27,591 bases of DNA from Gnomoniopsis sp. IMI 355080 (lineage: Eukaryota; Ascomycota; Sordariomycetes; Diaporthales; Gnomoniaceae). Each line of letters opens with the position of its first letter. Position 1 is the stretch's first letter. Below are positions 9,934 through 19,982 of the stretch, one piece after another. The notes beneath the pieces are model-generated. The model was not told the origin of the DNA. It saw only the letters and a list, made by a program, of their open reading frames with translations, and searched no databases. The stretch is from NCBI GenBank assembly GCA_027946555.1, contig JAPEVC010000337.1:1-27591 (forward strand). Reading direction: 5' to 3'. Position numbers and translations under genes: made by a program.

Positions 9934-10727
9934 TATGCTCGTGTTGATGGTGTGATTTACTTTTTTTTTCCTCTTTTTTTAATCCGTCCCCAGAAAGTGA
10001 TCCTACCGATGGCTTGTATTGTTCCGCCACCGCTTGATACTTTGGTACGGGGTGGATTGTTCTCGGTAGGGTGGCACGACCCCCAGAGCTTGGGAAAGGT
10101 CGTGGTGGATGCAGTGATGATGTCTTCAAAGAGTGCGCCGCACGGAACCGTAAAGTCTCCGACTTTGAGACCCACCCCACATGGCGCCCGGAATAACAGG
10201 GCCTCGGAAAATACGCCCGGACCCGAGCAGTCGGCTCTTTGGCTTGTATAATTTTGCTTTTTTTCTTTTTTCTTCAAGCGATTTTGCATTTTCTGGGGAC
10301 AGAAGAAAGCAGCGGTCTGAAAAGGGAAACGTTGCGGATAGCGCTTCAAGATTTCTCGACATGTGGGATTGGTGCCATGTTGCTTGTGGGACGATCACTT
10401 AAGTACCCAATTCCGCGGGTAATCGGTAGCTTCATCATAATTACTAAGCCTGCTTCTACTTCGCCAAACAATTACAGTGAAACAAAGTTGCAGCCGTTAT
10501 GCTGTCCTGCAGATCCAATGGTAAAAACAAATTGACTGCGCCGGGGTATATTGAAGCAAAGACATGCCACTCAGAAAACTACCCATGGCCAGCTGTGCTA
10601 TGAGCATGCAACAGAAGAAAGGCCTATGCTACCAGAACCAAAGTTCTATACCCAGAAATAAAAATAAAAAAATAAAAAAATACCCACGCCCCCGGTCTCC
10701 TGCAATTATCATCTATTCAATACCTCA
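9934..10727. other. Promoter region of the DHCR24-like gene and 3' flank of the esterase gene
   Basis: The DHCR24-like leader starts with runs of A on its coding strand (T-runs at 9960-9980). Another T-rich stretch lies at 10255-10275, and an A/T-rich simple stretch of AAATA units at about 10658-10681 lies just beyond the esterase stop. Several short ORFs on both strands overlap here and none looks real. Confidence 0.5.
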
Positions 10728-12254
10728 TTACAACTTCGCAGGCACATCCCCAGCCGCCTTGGCAGTATTCGTCTCACTTGCCAGCCCCCTCAGTCGTTCC
10801 CACAACTCCTCCTCCGTATACGGCGCAACCTTCGCCGGGTCTCTGGTCTCCTCTTTAAGCGTCTTTGCTCTGACCGTGGTGAAAGCACTGTCGATGCTTC
10901 CAGGCCCTCGCTCTGCGACCGTCTTGATGAATCCCGTCCACGCGTCGAAGCATCTTCTCGACATCGGGTTGTCGGTGAGAACCATGGCAAAGCAGTGCGG
11001 CATCCCCTCGAACTCCTCCCATATTATGGGAACGCCTTGCGCGTGTAGGTTGACCGCCATGTACTTGTCTTCGTCCGCGAGCAGTTCCCAGCCCGTCGAC
11101 ATGTACACGGGAGGGCAGCCCTTCCAGTTGCGGGCTGTGAGCAACGTGACGAGTGGGTGAGTGATGAGCGAGTCGGCGCAATAGAGCATTCTTCTGGGCG
11201 GAGAAGCAGGCCATGCGGCACAGGAAGGTCGTGGTATCTTCTCAATACCTTGTAACATGGGAAGGTAATCGAAAGCCGCATTCTTTTTGCAAGATGGGGA
11301 CGAGTGTGTCATATCCATCCAGGGCGAGCTGAGGGCGACCCCTGCTGGGAGAGGCACAGCAATTTCTTTGCCATACCACTGCACTTTGGCGCCTGTGCGC
11401 TGCCATTCGAGGAGCAGCTGGGTAAGGGCCATTGAGAGGTTGCACCCGGCGCTGTTTCATGATGATCAGCCCAAAGTTCCGGGAGTCTCTCATCCCATGC
11501 GAAGCACTACATACCTGTCGCCTGCGAACACTATGTTCTCTGGCTTGACGGGCTCATGAAAAGCGCCTTTAGGTGGATGCAGCAAGGTGAGATACGATTG
11601 CAGCGCATCCACGAGTGCGGCAGGGAACGGATGCTGCGGTGCAAGTCTGTAGCGCACAGAGTAGCACCGCCCGCCCGTCAACTTGGCGATTTTCTTGGTC
11701 GTCGGTCGATGTGACGCCGGGTCCATGAGATAATATGCGCCGCCATGGAAATAGAGAACTGTAGCCGGGCTCGTCACTTCCCTCATCAGCTCGGCGTACT
11801 TCTCCAGCTCCAAGATGGGTGGCAGCGTCGAGGAGCTCGTGGCATTCTTGCGGTAGCCCGTCCATTCGGCCTCAACGGACACGACATCCGGCCATTGGAT
11901 GTCGTCCAGTGGCGCCGGTCGACTTCCATCGGCGCCGGGTGTTCGCATCGACTCAACGGTCTTGATGACGACATCACGGATGCTAATTTCTGGTGGCGGC
12001 GGGGATGTGTACTTGGCGACCCATATCCGTCCCTTGATGCCAGGGTCGCGGTTTAGAACCTTCTGGGTATGGGTGATGCTCATGGGTTTCGGCGCCTCAA
12101 TGAAAGAACGGATCACCGCTACCGTCAATTCGGAGCGCAGGTCGACATACTTGGACGGTGGTGACATGTGAAGCATATGTAGTAACGCCACCCTCGCAAT
12201 CAGAGGTAGTCTACCTACCAACTGCAGGAGCATTTTGGCATTAACGGAGTCCAT
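10728..12254 (-). CDS. HSL/GDXG-family alpha/beta-hydrolase, steryl-deacetylase-like esterase, 487 aa
   Basis: Exons 12254-11515 and 11451-10728, with a 63-nt intron (GTATGT...AACAG). The hormone-sensitive-lipase family fold is shown by HGGAYY (His170, oxyanion hole), GDSAGCN with nucleophile Ser247, and GMPH with His399. The usual catalytic Asp position carries Glu369 (GWELLADED). YRLAPQHPFPAAL and the Trp-Pro, HPLV region are also typical. The intron splits the catalytic Ser codon (AG|C). The first in-frame ATG is 12254; the frame stays open upstream to 12413 and encodes a hydrophobic, protein-like stretch without an ATG, so an unseen 5' exon could add an N-terminal membrane anchor, as in yeast Say1. 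The family hydrolyses short-chain esters; Say1-type members deacetylate sterols in the ER lumen. The substrate here is inferred from resemblance and from its sterol-related neighbours. The family call is firm, the start is not. Confidence 0.9.
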
Positions 12255-15200
12255 GACGACTGCGATACGGTTTCCCACGGTAACAACCTCGACGGCGAGA
12301 AATAGAAGATAGCAAAGGGCGGCGTCGGAGGATAGGTGGCGCCCAGCTGGTATTAAGCCAAAATAGAAAATGGGACCCAGGAACCAAAGGAGGGAGGGAG
12401 TGATAGCGTGCACTAGCAGGCACTACCCGGCTTCGATGATTCGCCGCCTGCTCCAGCGAGTTTACCAAGAGGTAAAATAGATTCTTGGCTAGGTTGATAG
12501 ACAGATAATAAATAGAAGAGTTGCGAGAGGAAACCTCTCATGGTACCGTTACAGCAACGCCCTGAAAGGGTATCGAGCTCGAAGAGGGGTCCCCTGTTGA
12601 CGTTTGTGTCCTCCAACGATCCGCCATGCAGCAGCTGACGACGATCATCAATGCCCATTGCGGGTAAGTGACAACTACACGGGAACACGCTCGGGCTTCT
12701 ACTGTGCCTAGAGAACCACGGGTCCCTTCTTGGCTGCGTATTGAAATGGGTCATTCGCCCTCCTGCAGCATGGCGGTCTGGGACGCGGCGAAGGGCCATG
12801 CATGGACTCCGTATTCCCCTACATGCCTCGGTATACTTTGACATGTGCATGGCTGGCAGGCGGCACACGTGACGCCCTGAGAAGGAGAAATTTGAGACTT
12901 TTGCGGTAGTAGATCTGTAGCACGTATCCTGCAAAGGTTTATAAGCGCACGGAAGCTGCCGAGACGGCTCATGTTGAAAGAGAACGGCCCACTGGTGGTG
13001 ACGGGTGGCTCGGGAATCCGAGTCGTTGAGGTTTCCGAATAGTATGATCATCTACACTTTTTCGAGGCGTTGGCCTCGCTTAAGCATACAGGCAAATGAA
13101 AAGGCAATCAATTTGCCCCTTGTCTCTCCAACTTCCAAACCAAACAGTAACAATTTGGCGCCAGGTGATGTGTGGCTCTTTGACGACGAAGTAACATGGC
13201 GTGGAACGGGAGAGGGCCAAGTCTGCGGATGGATACTTGGGGTGAAACTTGACACTCGATGCTCAGCTCATTCGCAAGCTCCGCTCGAAAAGAAGTTAGA
13301 CATTGTTCTGGACGCCAGTCTTTCTGCCAGCAATTCGAAAAAATGATCAAAGTGTTGTAGGCCATCGCGCCCAATCATACAGGTCCAGAAAGAGGGCAGG
13401 GGGAAGTGCGCTTTCTTCAAATCGCAATTATCTCCGTTTTGGGATTAGCCTCTCAGCTGGTCTTGTCGTGAGGTCGAAGGTCCCTCTCGAAGCATTCTGC
13501 ACTAACAGCCTTACTGATTCCTTACGGACGGGAAATGTTAGTTAGTCTCGCCGAAGTGCATGAACCCTGGTCCTAGACGACCCAAAGGCAACGTGACTGC
13601 TTATATGTAAAGTATATTTTCGACTTCTCGCCTCCTCGAGCGTCACGTTGAAACATCGAGACTGAAACTCCCGAAGGGTCCAGGAACCTTTCAGCTGCGA
13701 AACCTTCTACCTATCAAGCCTCGTTCCCCAGATCTGGGAGAAGGGTCTCTTTTTTTTTTCTTCAGGTACGGGATCGAGCATCGGCATTGCACGGCCGATT
13801 TGCCAAGAGATCTACATCGCGGATCGGTTCATCCATTTCAGATGCCCTTGGGGCAGCACAAAGAATACAGCCTACAATTTTCTGGGGTCTTGAACGCACA
13901 TTTTCATCTCTACCTACTATAGCACATCGCGGAAGCAGTCATTTGCGGTTTCGTCCAACTCCAGATCGGGACCCGTGCCTCGCCTAGGTACCCGGGTTGA
14001 GACCTCGAGGACTGAACTCTGATGCGGCTGAAAGGCCCATCACACCATCACATGCGCGACTTCTGACCAAGTGTACGACGGAAGCAAATCTCGGGCGTGA
14101 AGACTTTCGAACCTCACAATAAGTTCTGGTTTCTTAGGTTTCAATGCGTCCCTTTCTTGAGCTCTTGAATAGAGATGATCAGTGCCCTCGTCGTTATCGA
14201 CCCCAGACCCTGATCACATGCGCATCGAAGTCTAAATACTGTCAGTGCTCCCCAGTCGGATCCGCTGACCAAACTTCATGATGCTTTTTTCCTCGGTCGG
14301 ATCATCTTGAAAAATGATTCAGATGCTTCAACTCAGACAGAGCTTCTCGCAAAACCAAAATATGCCAGCTGCGGTGTCACGAGTCTTTCGAAGTTGGACC
14401 AATTGCGCAGCAGATCATGGAAATTAACTTAATGTTATTAGCATCTAGATTTACTAGAACAAACACTGTAAAATGGTGATGTACAGTATTAGGGATTAAG
14501 AGCGGTAAACGCTGAGGAAATACTTAGTTTACAACGGCATTTCCGCTTCACATATCGGAGGCGGATATACTGCTGAAACTTCCAGTATTTATCTGGCTTG
14601 TTTCGATGATTTTGACATTATTAAAGCGTGTTCGCATTCCAACCGGCGAAGACTCTCTATATGTCTAACGGCACCATGTCACTTTAAGCCCCCCCCCCCC
14701 CAACCGCCAACACCACTATATGTCATTCTCAACGTGGAAATAACAGCGGCCTAGACCAAAGTATCAGCAAAAGTGGAAATGCAGGGCGACAAAATTATGT
14801 CTGAGAAAGTCTGGGTATAATCAGTATTGAAGACTCCTTGGTCTTCGCCTAGCTCCACGCATGCGCTGGCTGAATTCTATGGGTCCTGCAACGAGGTTAA
14901 TCGATCGTCGTTCCACAATAGCAAATAGAAACTCTGATTTTGAAGGACCCCACAGCCTATGCTACAGTCTCACTTTGCCGATACCTCAAGCACCTGCTGG
15001 CGGCGGCAATGACCGCCATGACTTGCCGATTGCCTTCAGGAGGTCTTCTGAGGAGTTTTGCAGTGGCTCATTGCAAATGGACCACGGAGATCCAGCACAA
15101 AGCATCATCTTACAGGTATAACCACGCGGTCGAGATCAATCAGCTCGTCGATTATCTGCGTACCCCTATAGAGGGTCTATACTCTAGTGAGCTGCTGCTG

Positions 15201-15460
15201 CTGACGGACAGCAGGCATCTATGTGATATATATACATGCTGGCCATATGTCCGTCACATGGCCACCCATGATGATTAATAAGCAGGTCATTGCCTGCGTG
15301 TCGATACACAATGCTCGACACCAGTTCAAGTAATAACCCGAACATCTATGCACCAGTCCTTGCCGCTCAAAGTCATGAAACACATCAAGTCAGGACGCCT
15401 CTATCCTATGCGGCAAAGTCGTCTTCCCATATTCTCATTTGCTTGGACATCCAAAGCCAT
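12255..15460. other. 3.2-kb gene-poor spacer upstream of the esterase gene and downstream of ERG13
   Basis: No recognised gene. The part next to the esterase contains an upstream open extension (12255-12413) and a 212-codon - strand ORF (13051-12413) rich in Arg, His, Ser and Cys that resembles no family. A CACGTG lies at 12866-12871. From about 14140 to 14410 the + strand has protein-like pieces: ATG 14144 to TGA 14281 (45 codons, with several Cys), followed by further open frame to about 14430, possibly remnants of a lost gene. The segment 14410-14660 is AT-rich. A C13 run sits at 14689-14701. ATG 14861 starts an 86-codon + ORF ending at 15121 with no recognisable features. Only the last 200 bases are likely ERG13 3' UTR. 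Confidence 0.45.
14689..14701. repeat. C13 homopolymer
   Basis: Thirteen consecutive C on the + strand. Similar but shorter C-runs occur at about 22853-22861 and at the right edge of the window (27580-27590). Such runs are also prone to length errors in sequencing. Confidence 0.9.
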
Positions 15461-17166
15461 TCATGCTTTGACGGAGTAAGTTCGCTTGAACATGTCGTCA
15501 ACCTCCTCCAGATAGTAGGTGCCAGGGATGATGGTCGAGGCATCACCCACAGGCTTGAAGTTCTTTTGCAGGTGTGCCTTCTTGCGCAAATCACACATCT
15601 GCAGGATGATCAGTATCAGACGCATGCAGTTCGAAAGGGGTGAGATACTTACAGCATCGAAGGTCTCAGGAGCGACCTCCCTCCTGGCGGCAAGACGGGC
15701 AGGGATGTCCAGAGTCTTGGAGATCTTCTCAGTGCTGCCAACCACCTGGAACGAGCAGAAGCTGGCAGCCAGACCAGAGCCGTAGCTGAAGAGACCAATC
15801 CTCTTGCCCTGCAGTTTGGTAGGCTCGACGTGAGCGACCAAGCTGGCAAGACCGCCCCAGACGCTGCCGCAGTACATGTTGCCGCATAGGGCACCGACCT
15901 GGCAAGCTGGCTGGACACGCTCCTCAAACTTCTTCTTGGTTAGGTTCATGAAAGTCTTCTCGACGACCTTGTCAGTCAGAGACTTTTGGTAGTCCATGTC
16001 CTTGATCTCCTTGGGAGCATCGGCAAAGGCCGGGTTCTCAGCGTCGGCCAGGAAGTCGTGGTACAGCAGACGAGCATAGGACTTCTGGACCAACTTGCGG
16101 GTTGGCGCGTGGAAAGTCATGTAGTCGAAGCGGTCCAAAGGAGTCTTGGTAGCGCCATCGGTTGCCCCGTTGCCGTTAGCATGTCCATTCTGCAGCTTCT
16201 TCTCCTTCTGACAGTAAGCCTTGTAGGCAGCGTCCAATGCCTCCGTGTAGCAGTTGATGGAGTAGTGGCCATCAACATAGGGGTACTCGCTGGTCAGGTC
16301 TGGCTTGTAGAAGTCATATGCATGCTGCATGTATGATCCACGCAGACCGGGCTCGGCAACAATTGGGGCATCAGGGCCGACCAGCAGTGCAACGCAGCCA
16401 GCACCGCCAGTAGGACGGGCGTTCCCCTTGGCGTACAGGGCGATGTCACCAGCAACCACAATTGCGTCGCGGCCGTCCCAGGCCGAAGACTCAATCCAGT
16501 TGATGGAGTTGAAGAAGGCGTTGGTGCCTCCATAGCAGGCGTTGATAGTATCGACACCCTCAATGTTGGTGTTGTCGCCAAAAAGCTGCATCAAGACAGA
16601 CTTGACGGACTTGGACTTGTCCAGCAGGGTCTCGGTGCCAACCTCGAGGCGGCCAATGGAATTGGTATCGATCTCGTACTTCTTGAGAAGATTGGAAACC
16701 GCGGTCAGGGCGAAGGAGTAAATGTCTAAGAGGAATTGGGGTCAGCATCACGTTCTTTATGAAGGAATGGAAAGAAATGCATTTAAAGGGAAAGAAAAAT
16801 CCTCAGAAATTGCTTACCCTCACGGTCGTCGCAGAAGGCCATCTTGGTCTGGCCGAGACCAATAGTGTACTTGCCGGTGCTGACGCCGTCGAATTTCTCG
16901 AGCTCTGTCTGCTCGACATACTGAATTTTGGGATGGCTTGTCAGCAACAGCTTGAGGAACAGGTAAAGCTCACTAGTTTGGCTATGATGGTGTTGATCAC
17001 GACGATGTCTTGACCGCATAAATATGTGGTGCCGGTGTCGGCAAGTGGCGCAAGACAACCATCATGTTATTGGAGCTTGCTGATAGTAATCAGGAGAAGC
17101 ACGAACCTGGCTGGGGAAGTAGATCTCAATGGCCTTGATGCCAATGTTTTGGGGACGAGAAGCCAT
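15461..17166 (-). CDS. ERG13: Hydroxymethylglutaryl-CoA synthase, 457 aa
   Basis: Exons 17166-17107, 16920-16818, 16725-15653 and 15598-15461; lengths sum to 458 codons including TGA. Donors GTTCGT, GTAAGC and GTAAGT; acceptors TTCAG, CTTAG and CTGCAG. The enzyme condenses acetyl-CoA with acetoacetyl-CoA to HMG-CoA, the committed supply step of the mevalonate pathway to ergosterol and other isoprenoids. Family landmarks: MASRPQNIGIKAIEIYFPSQ at the start, GKYTIGLGQ, general base Glu86 (VGTETLLDKSKS), acyl-accepting Cys118 (NACYGGTNAF), His260 (FHAPTRKLVQKS), and FSYGSGLAAS. A short Asn/Gly-rich insertion at about 234-247 (QNGHANGNGATDG) lies in the variable loop. Length is normal. The last intron is 54 nt and free of in-frame stops. 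The 5' flank holds a 17-bp tandem repeat. Introns 1 (186 nt) and 2 (92 nt) lie close to the 5' end. Confidence 0.97.
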
Positions 17167-17599
17167 GTTGAAGTATTGAAGGGGAGCGTATGTGGCAACA
17201 GAAACTTGGTGTGTATGCTGTAGAGGAGAGGAAGAAGAAAGGAGCAAGTTGAAGAGAGAGGCGCTTCGCGTGTTGAGGTATTGTCAGACGGGCAGAAATT
17301 GTGAAGGCCAGGAGCAGCCCAGTGGGTAAATAAATTGGTGATCCGTTTATCCCTCTTGTGGTCTGGTGCCAGAGCCGATGGGCGTTGGCAGGTAAGGTAC
17401 AGTGCAGCCAGCCGTTGGAGGGGTCCCTCCCCAATTTTATTTCCCCCCCTGCTGGTGCGATTGCATCCTACTGGAGCACTTGGTTCTTGTCAAGGCCCCC
17501 CTGTCCCCTGCCACTGATACGGCCGCTCTGATGGCAACCAACAATGCTTGGGTACACCGCCCTTCCTAGGCATTGTCACTTTGTCCGCTTCAAGCAAAA

Positions 17600-17692
17600 G
17601 TCCATAGGTAACTTCAGTCCATAAGTAACTTCAGTCCATAGGTAACTTCAGTACATAGGTAACTTCAGTACATAGGCAACTTCAGTACATAG
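17600..17692. repeat. 17-bp tandem repeat, about 5.5 copies
   Basis: Units begin at 17600, 17617, 17634, 17651 and 17668, each close to GTCCATAGGTAACTTCA, with a partial sixth copy (GTACATAG) at 17685-17692. Units differ by one to two bases (C/A at position 3, G/A at 9, T/C at 10), and the changed forms are ordered along the array, as expected from stepwise duplication. It lies 434-526 bases upstream of the ERG13 start codon. Confidence 0.95.
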
Positions 17693-18701
17693 TAGGTGTT
17701 GAGAGGCCAGTGGATGATTGACCCAATGCAACATTGACTCAAGGTCAGAGACAAACTATCATATGATTCTTGATAAACGAGGTGGGAAGAAAGCTCCAGC
17801 CTCGACTCAGTCAGTCACCCACCAGATAGGCCAAGTGTCCCAAAAAGGCCCAAGTCAGCATCACGGAGTAAGATAGCCACAGATTAGGCGTTCGCATAAG
17901 CTGCATCTACTCATTGCGAACTTTCCTGATTCAGGTCGGCCGATACTGGCTGGAGAAGCCCTTTCACTATGTATCGCGCTGTTGAACGGAGACCACATGC
18001 AGACTCCGAGCTCTCCGCAGACAACCTAATATAGCACTGGATGCGACTAGCTGAACAATGATACAGCTAAGTCAGGCTCTACTTTCTCAACAGATGGTAA
18101 AATATCGCTTGGTGCATCATTCAGATGATACGACCTAAGAGTCTTATACATACCCAGGTAGTAAGTAGATCAATGGTCCGCTATTGATCAAGGCTCAAGC
18201 ACTAATACCATGTACTATAGTACTGCGTGTCATTTTGTTGAGGAAGAACTTCGGAACTAATTCCTGTGGCAATCGCGCGTAGAGGGTCGGGAACCCCTGT
18301 AGTCAATCGCGTAGGCAAGATTTCTTATCGATAACACCCCTGCCCCACCACTTCCCGTGTCCGTCATCCTGTGTCCCTGATTACTCTACAAGGCTATTTT
18401 TTCCGGAGGGGAGGGTTCCTCTGGTACGATTTCTGTGTGGTACTGTAATATATGACTATTGAAGTCCGTAGTACCATGGGTAATATCATTTCTCTGCACC
18501 GTGCTCCCCATCTTCTCGAGCGCCGCTTCGCCTGGAGCATTCAGTCTTCGGTTGCAATGCAAAAAATAATCTTGCGGGACACGACCGATGTGACGTCGAT
18601 GCATCTTGCCATCGCAGGCACGGGCCAGCTGCAGACAGGACACACCCTACTTGGGAACGTACCTATATAGTAAGCTGACTACCTTCGTTATAAGTGACAA
18701 G

Positions 18702-18742
18702 TACCTAGGTATCGTCCTTGGAGCATACCAAGTAGGTACCTA
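18702..18742. repeat. Paired TACCTAGGTA and TAGGTACCTA palindromes
   Basis: TACCTAGGTA at 18702-18711 and TAGGTACCTA at 18733-18742, each a perfect 10-bp palindrome. Related TACCTA strings occur near 18845 and at about 26255-26340. This low-complexity motif is common in intergenic DNA of several Sordariomycetes in my knowledge; no function is assigned. Confidence 0.8.
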
Positions 18743-19982
18743 TATTACATTTCCATAACCGTCCAAGTCTCTCGCATGCCCAGCTATCTCATCATGGCTG
18801 TGCCGCCATCTTTTACGCAGTCATCAGTTGTCAGTCACTCACTACCTAAGTAGTTTTATAAGTCACACCTGTCAAATTTGTTCAGCCACACTGCCAGTGT
18901 CCGAGTGTGCCTAGCGCATCTGACAAAAAGCTTTAGTCAAGCCAGCTTCGCAGCATCGTTGCGCCTCCGGAAACCTCGGAATACGAAGGCAACGGCTCAG
19001 AATTTTCAATGGGAAAGGCACGACAACGAGGGGTACGGTTTTAAACAGGGCCTTGGGGTCCCGTTAAAGTTATCAATCTAATCAAATCGATCAATCTGCG
19101 TCAACCTCGCCCCTGGTGGATCCTTTCCAGTACGTAAAAACAGGGTCAACGACAGGGCAACATCCTGGCCCAAGAGCAGCCTTCGGTCAGTGAAAAAAAC
19201 AGTACTACGTACATGGCGTCGTTGTCGGAGAGCGAGCGAGTCTCGGTCATCGGGCCACTCGCCGACAAGCGCTGTCCAAGACGAATCAGCAGCAATATCT
19301 GATTCCATTGCTATCAGGATGCTTGACGGAGGTATCGGGCACGAGGGCTCCGGAGTCGGCAGTGAGCCTGGCAAGGACCAATTTCATGTCAGACAGCAGG
19401 CGTCCTTTCCCCAAGGATAACATGGCACAGCAATCATGTCCTAAGTCCTGTCATTCTGACGCGTTATGGGCATACGTTGGCCGCGCGACCAAAGCGACAT
19501 GCTGCCAACACTGCGCCGTCTCTACGCGGTCGACAGCGTTGCTACGAGGCGCGTTCATATCTTGCCACGAGAAGGAACAGACGCAGGCCAAAGATGACAT
19601 GCCGTATTCCCAGATTGATGCTCTGCGCTTCAAGATCGAACCTTTGAGCTTCTCAAAATACCTACCAGTGAGGCGAAGGAAGCGTAAGCTAAGCAGAGGC
19701 AGCTTTCAGACGAAGAGCTATCGTCATGCTCAAACACGAAAACTTGAGTAAGTCCACAGAAGCTCAGAGTGTATGGTCTTCTTGCTTCGAAACCTCGTGG
19801 GCACTCTAGCGCTCCCTAATGAAGAGTCATCGACCATCGACGTTCAATTGTTTGTCGGTTCATGAAGAGGTGAGTTTTGCATTGCCGTCTCACTTCCCCA
19901 TCGAAGACATGTGCCGACAGCTTATCGGACTTCATGCCAGAATGCTTCTTGGATTCCTGAAAGATCTCGACTGCCTAGAGAT

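Larger units (their letters stand above)
17167..19982. other. 2.8-kb spacer: ERG13 promoter side and ALDH 3' flank
   Basis: No recognised gene. The ERG13 leader and promoter occupy the left end; a 17-bp tandem repeat lies at 17600-17692, and TACCTA-type palindromes lie at 18702-18742. A - strand frame at 18643-18386 reads somewhat protein-like but begins without ATG. Frames at 19078-19374 (-) and 19308-19751 (+) overlap each other on opposite strands, lack family features and are not called. Confidence 0.5.

Noticed and set aside
9626..10180. 184-codon - strand ORF overlapping the start of the DHCR24-like gene
   Set aside because: It is in another frame of the strongly supported reductase gene and of its leader; Arg/His/Pro-rich shadow sequence.
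12413..13051. 212-codon ATG-started ORF on the - strand directly upstream of the esterase
   Set aside because: Rich in Arg, His, Ser and Cys, with no hydrophobic core, domain or similarity I recognise; it lies where the esterase promoter should be. A protein search could overturn this.
17600..17692. CRISPR-like array
   Set aside because: Units are directly adjacent with no spacers, and the genome is fungal; this is a minisatellite.
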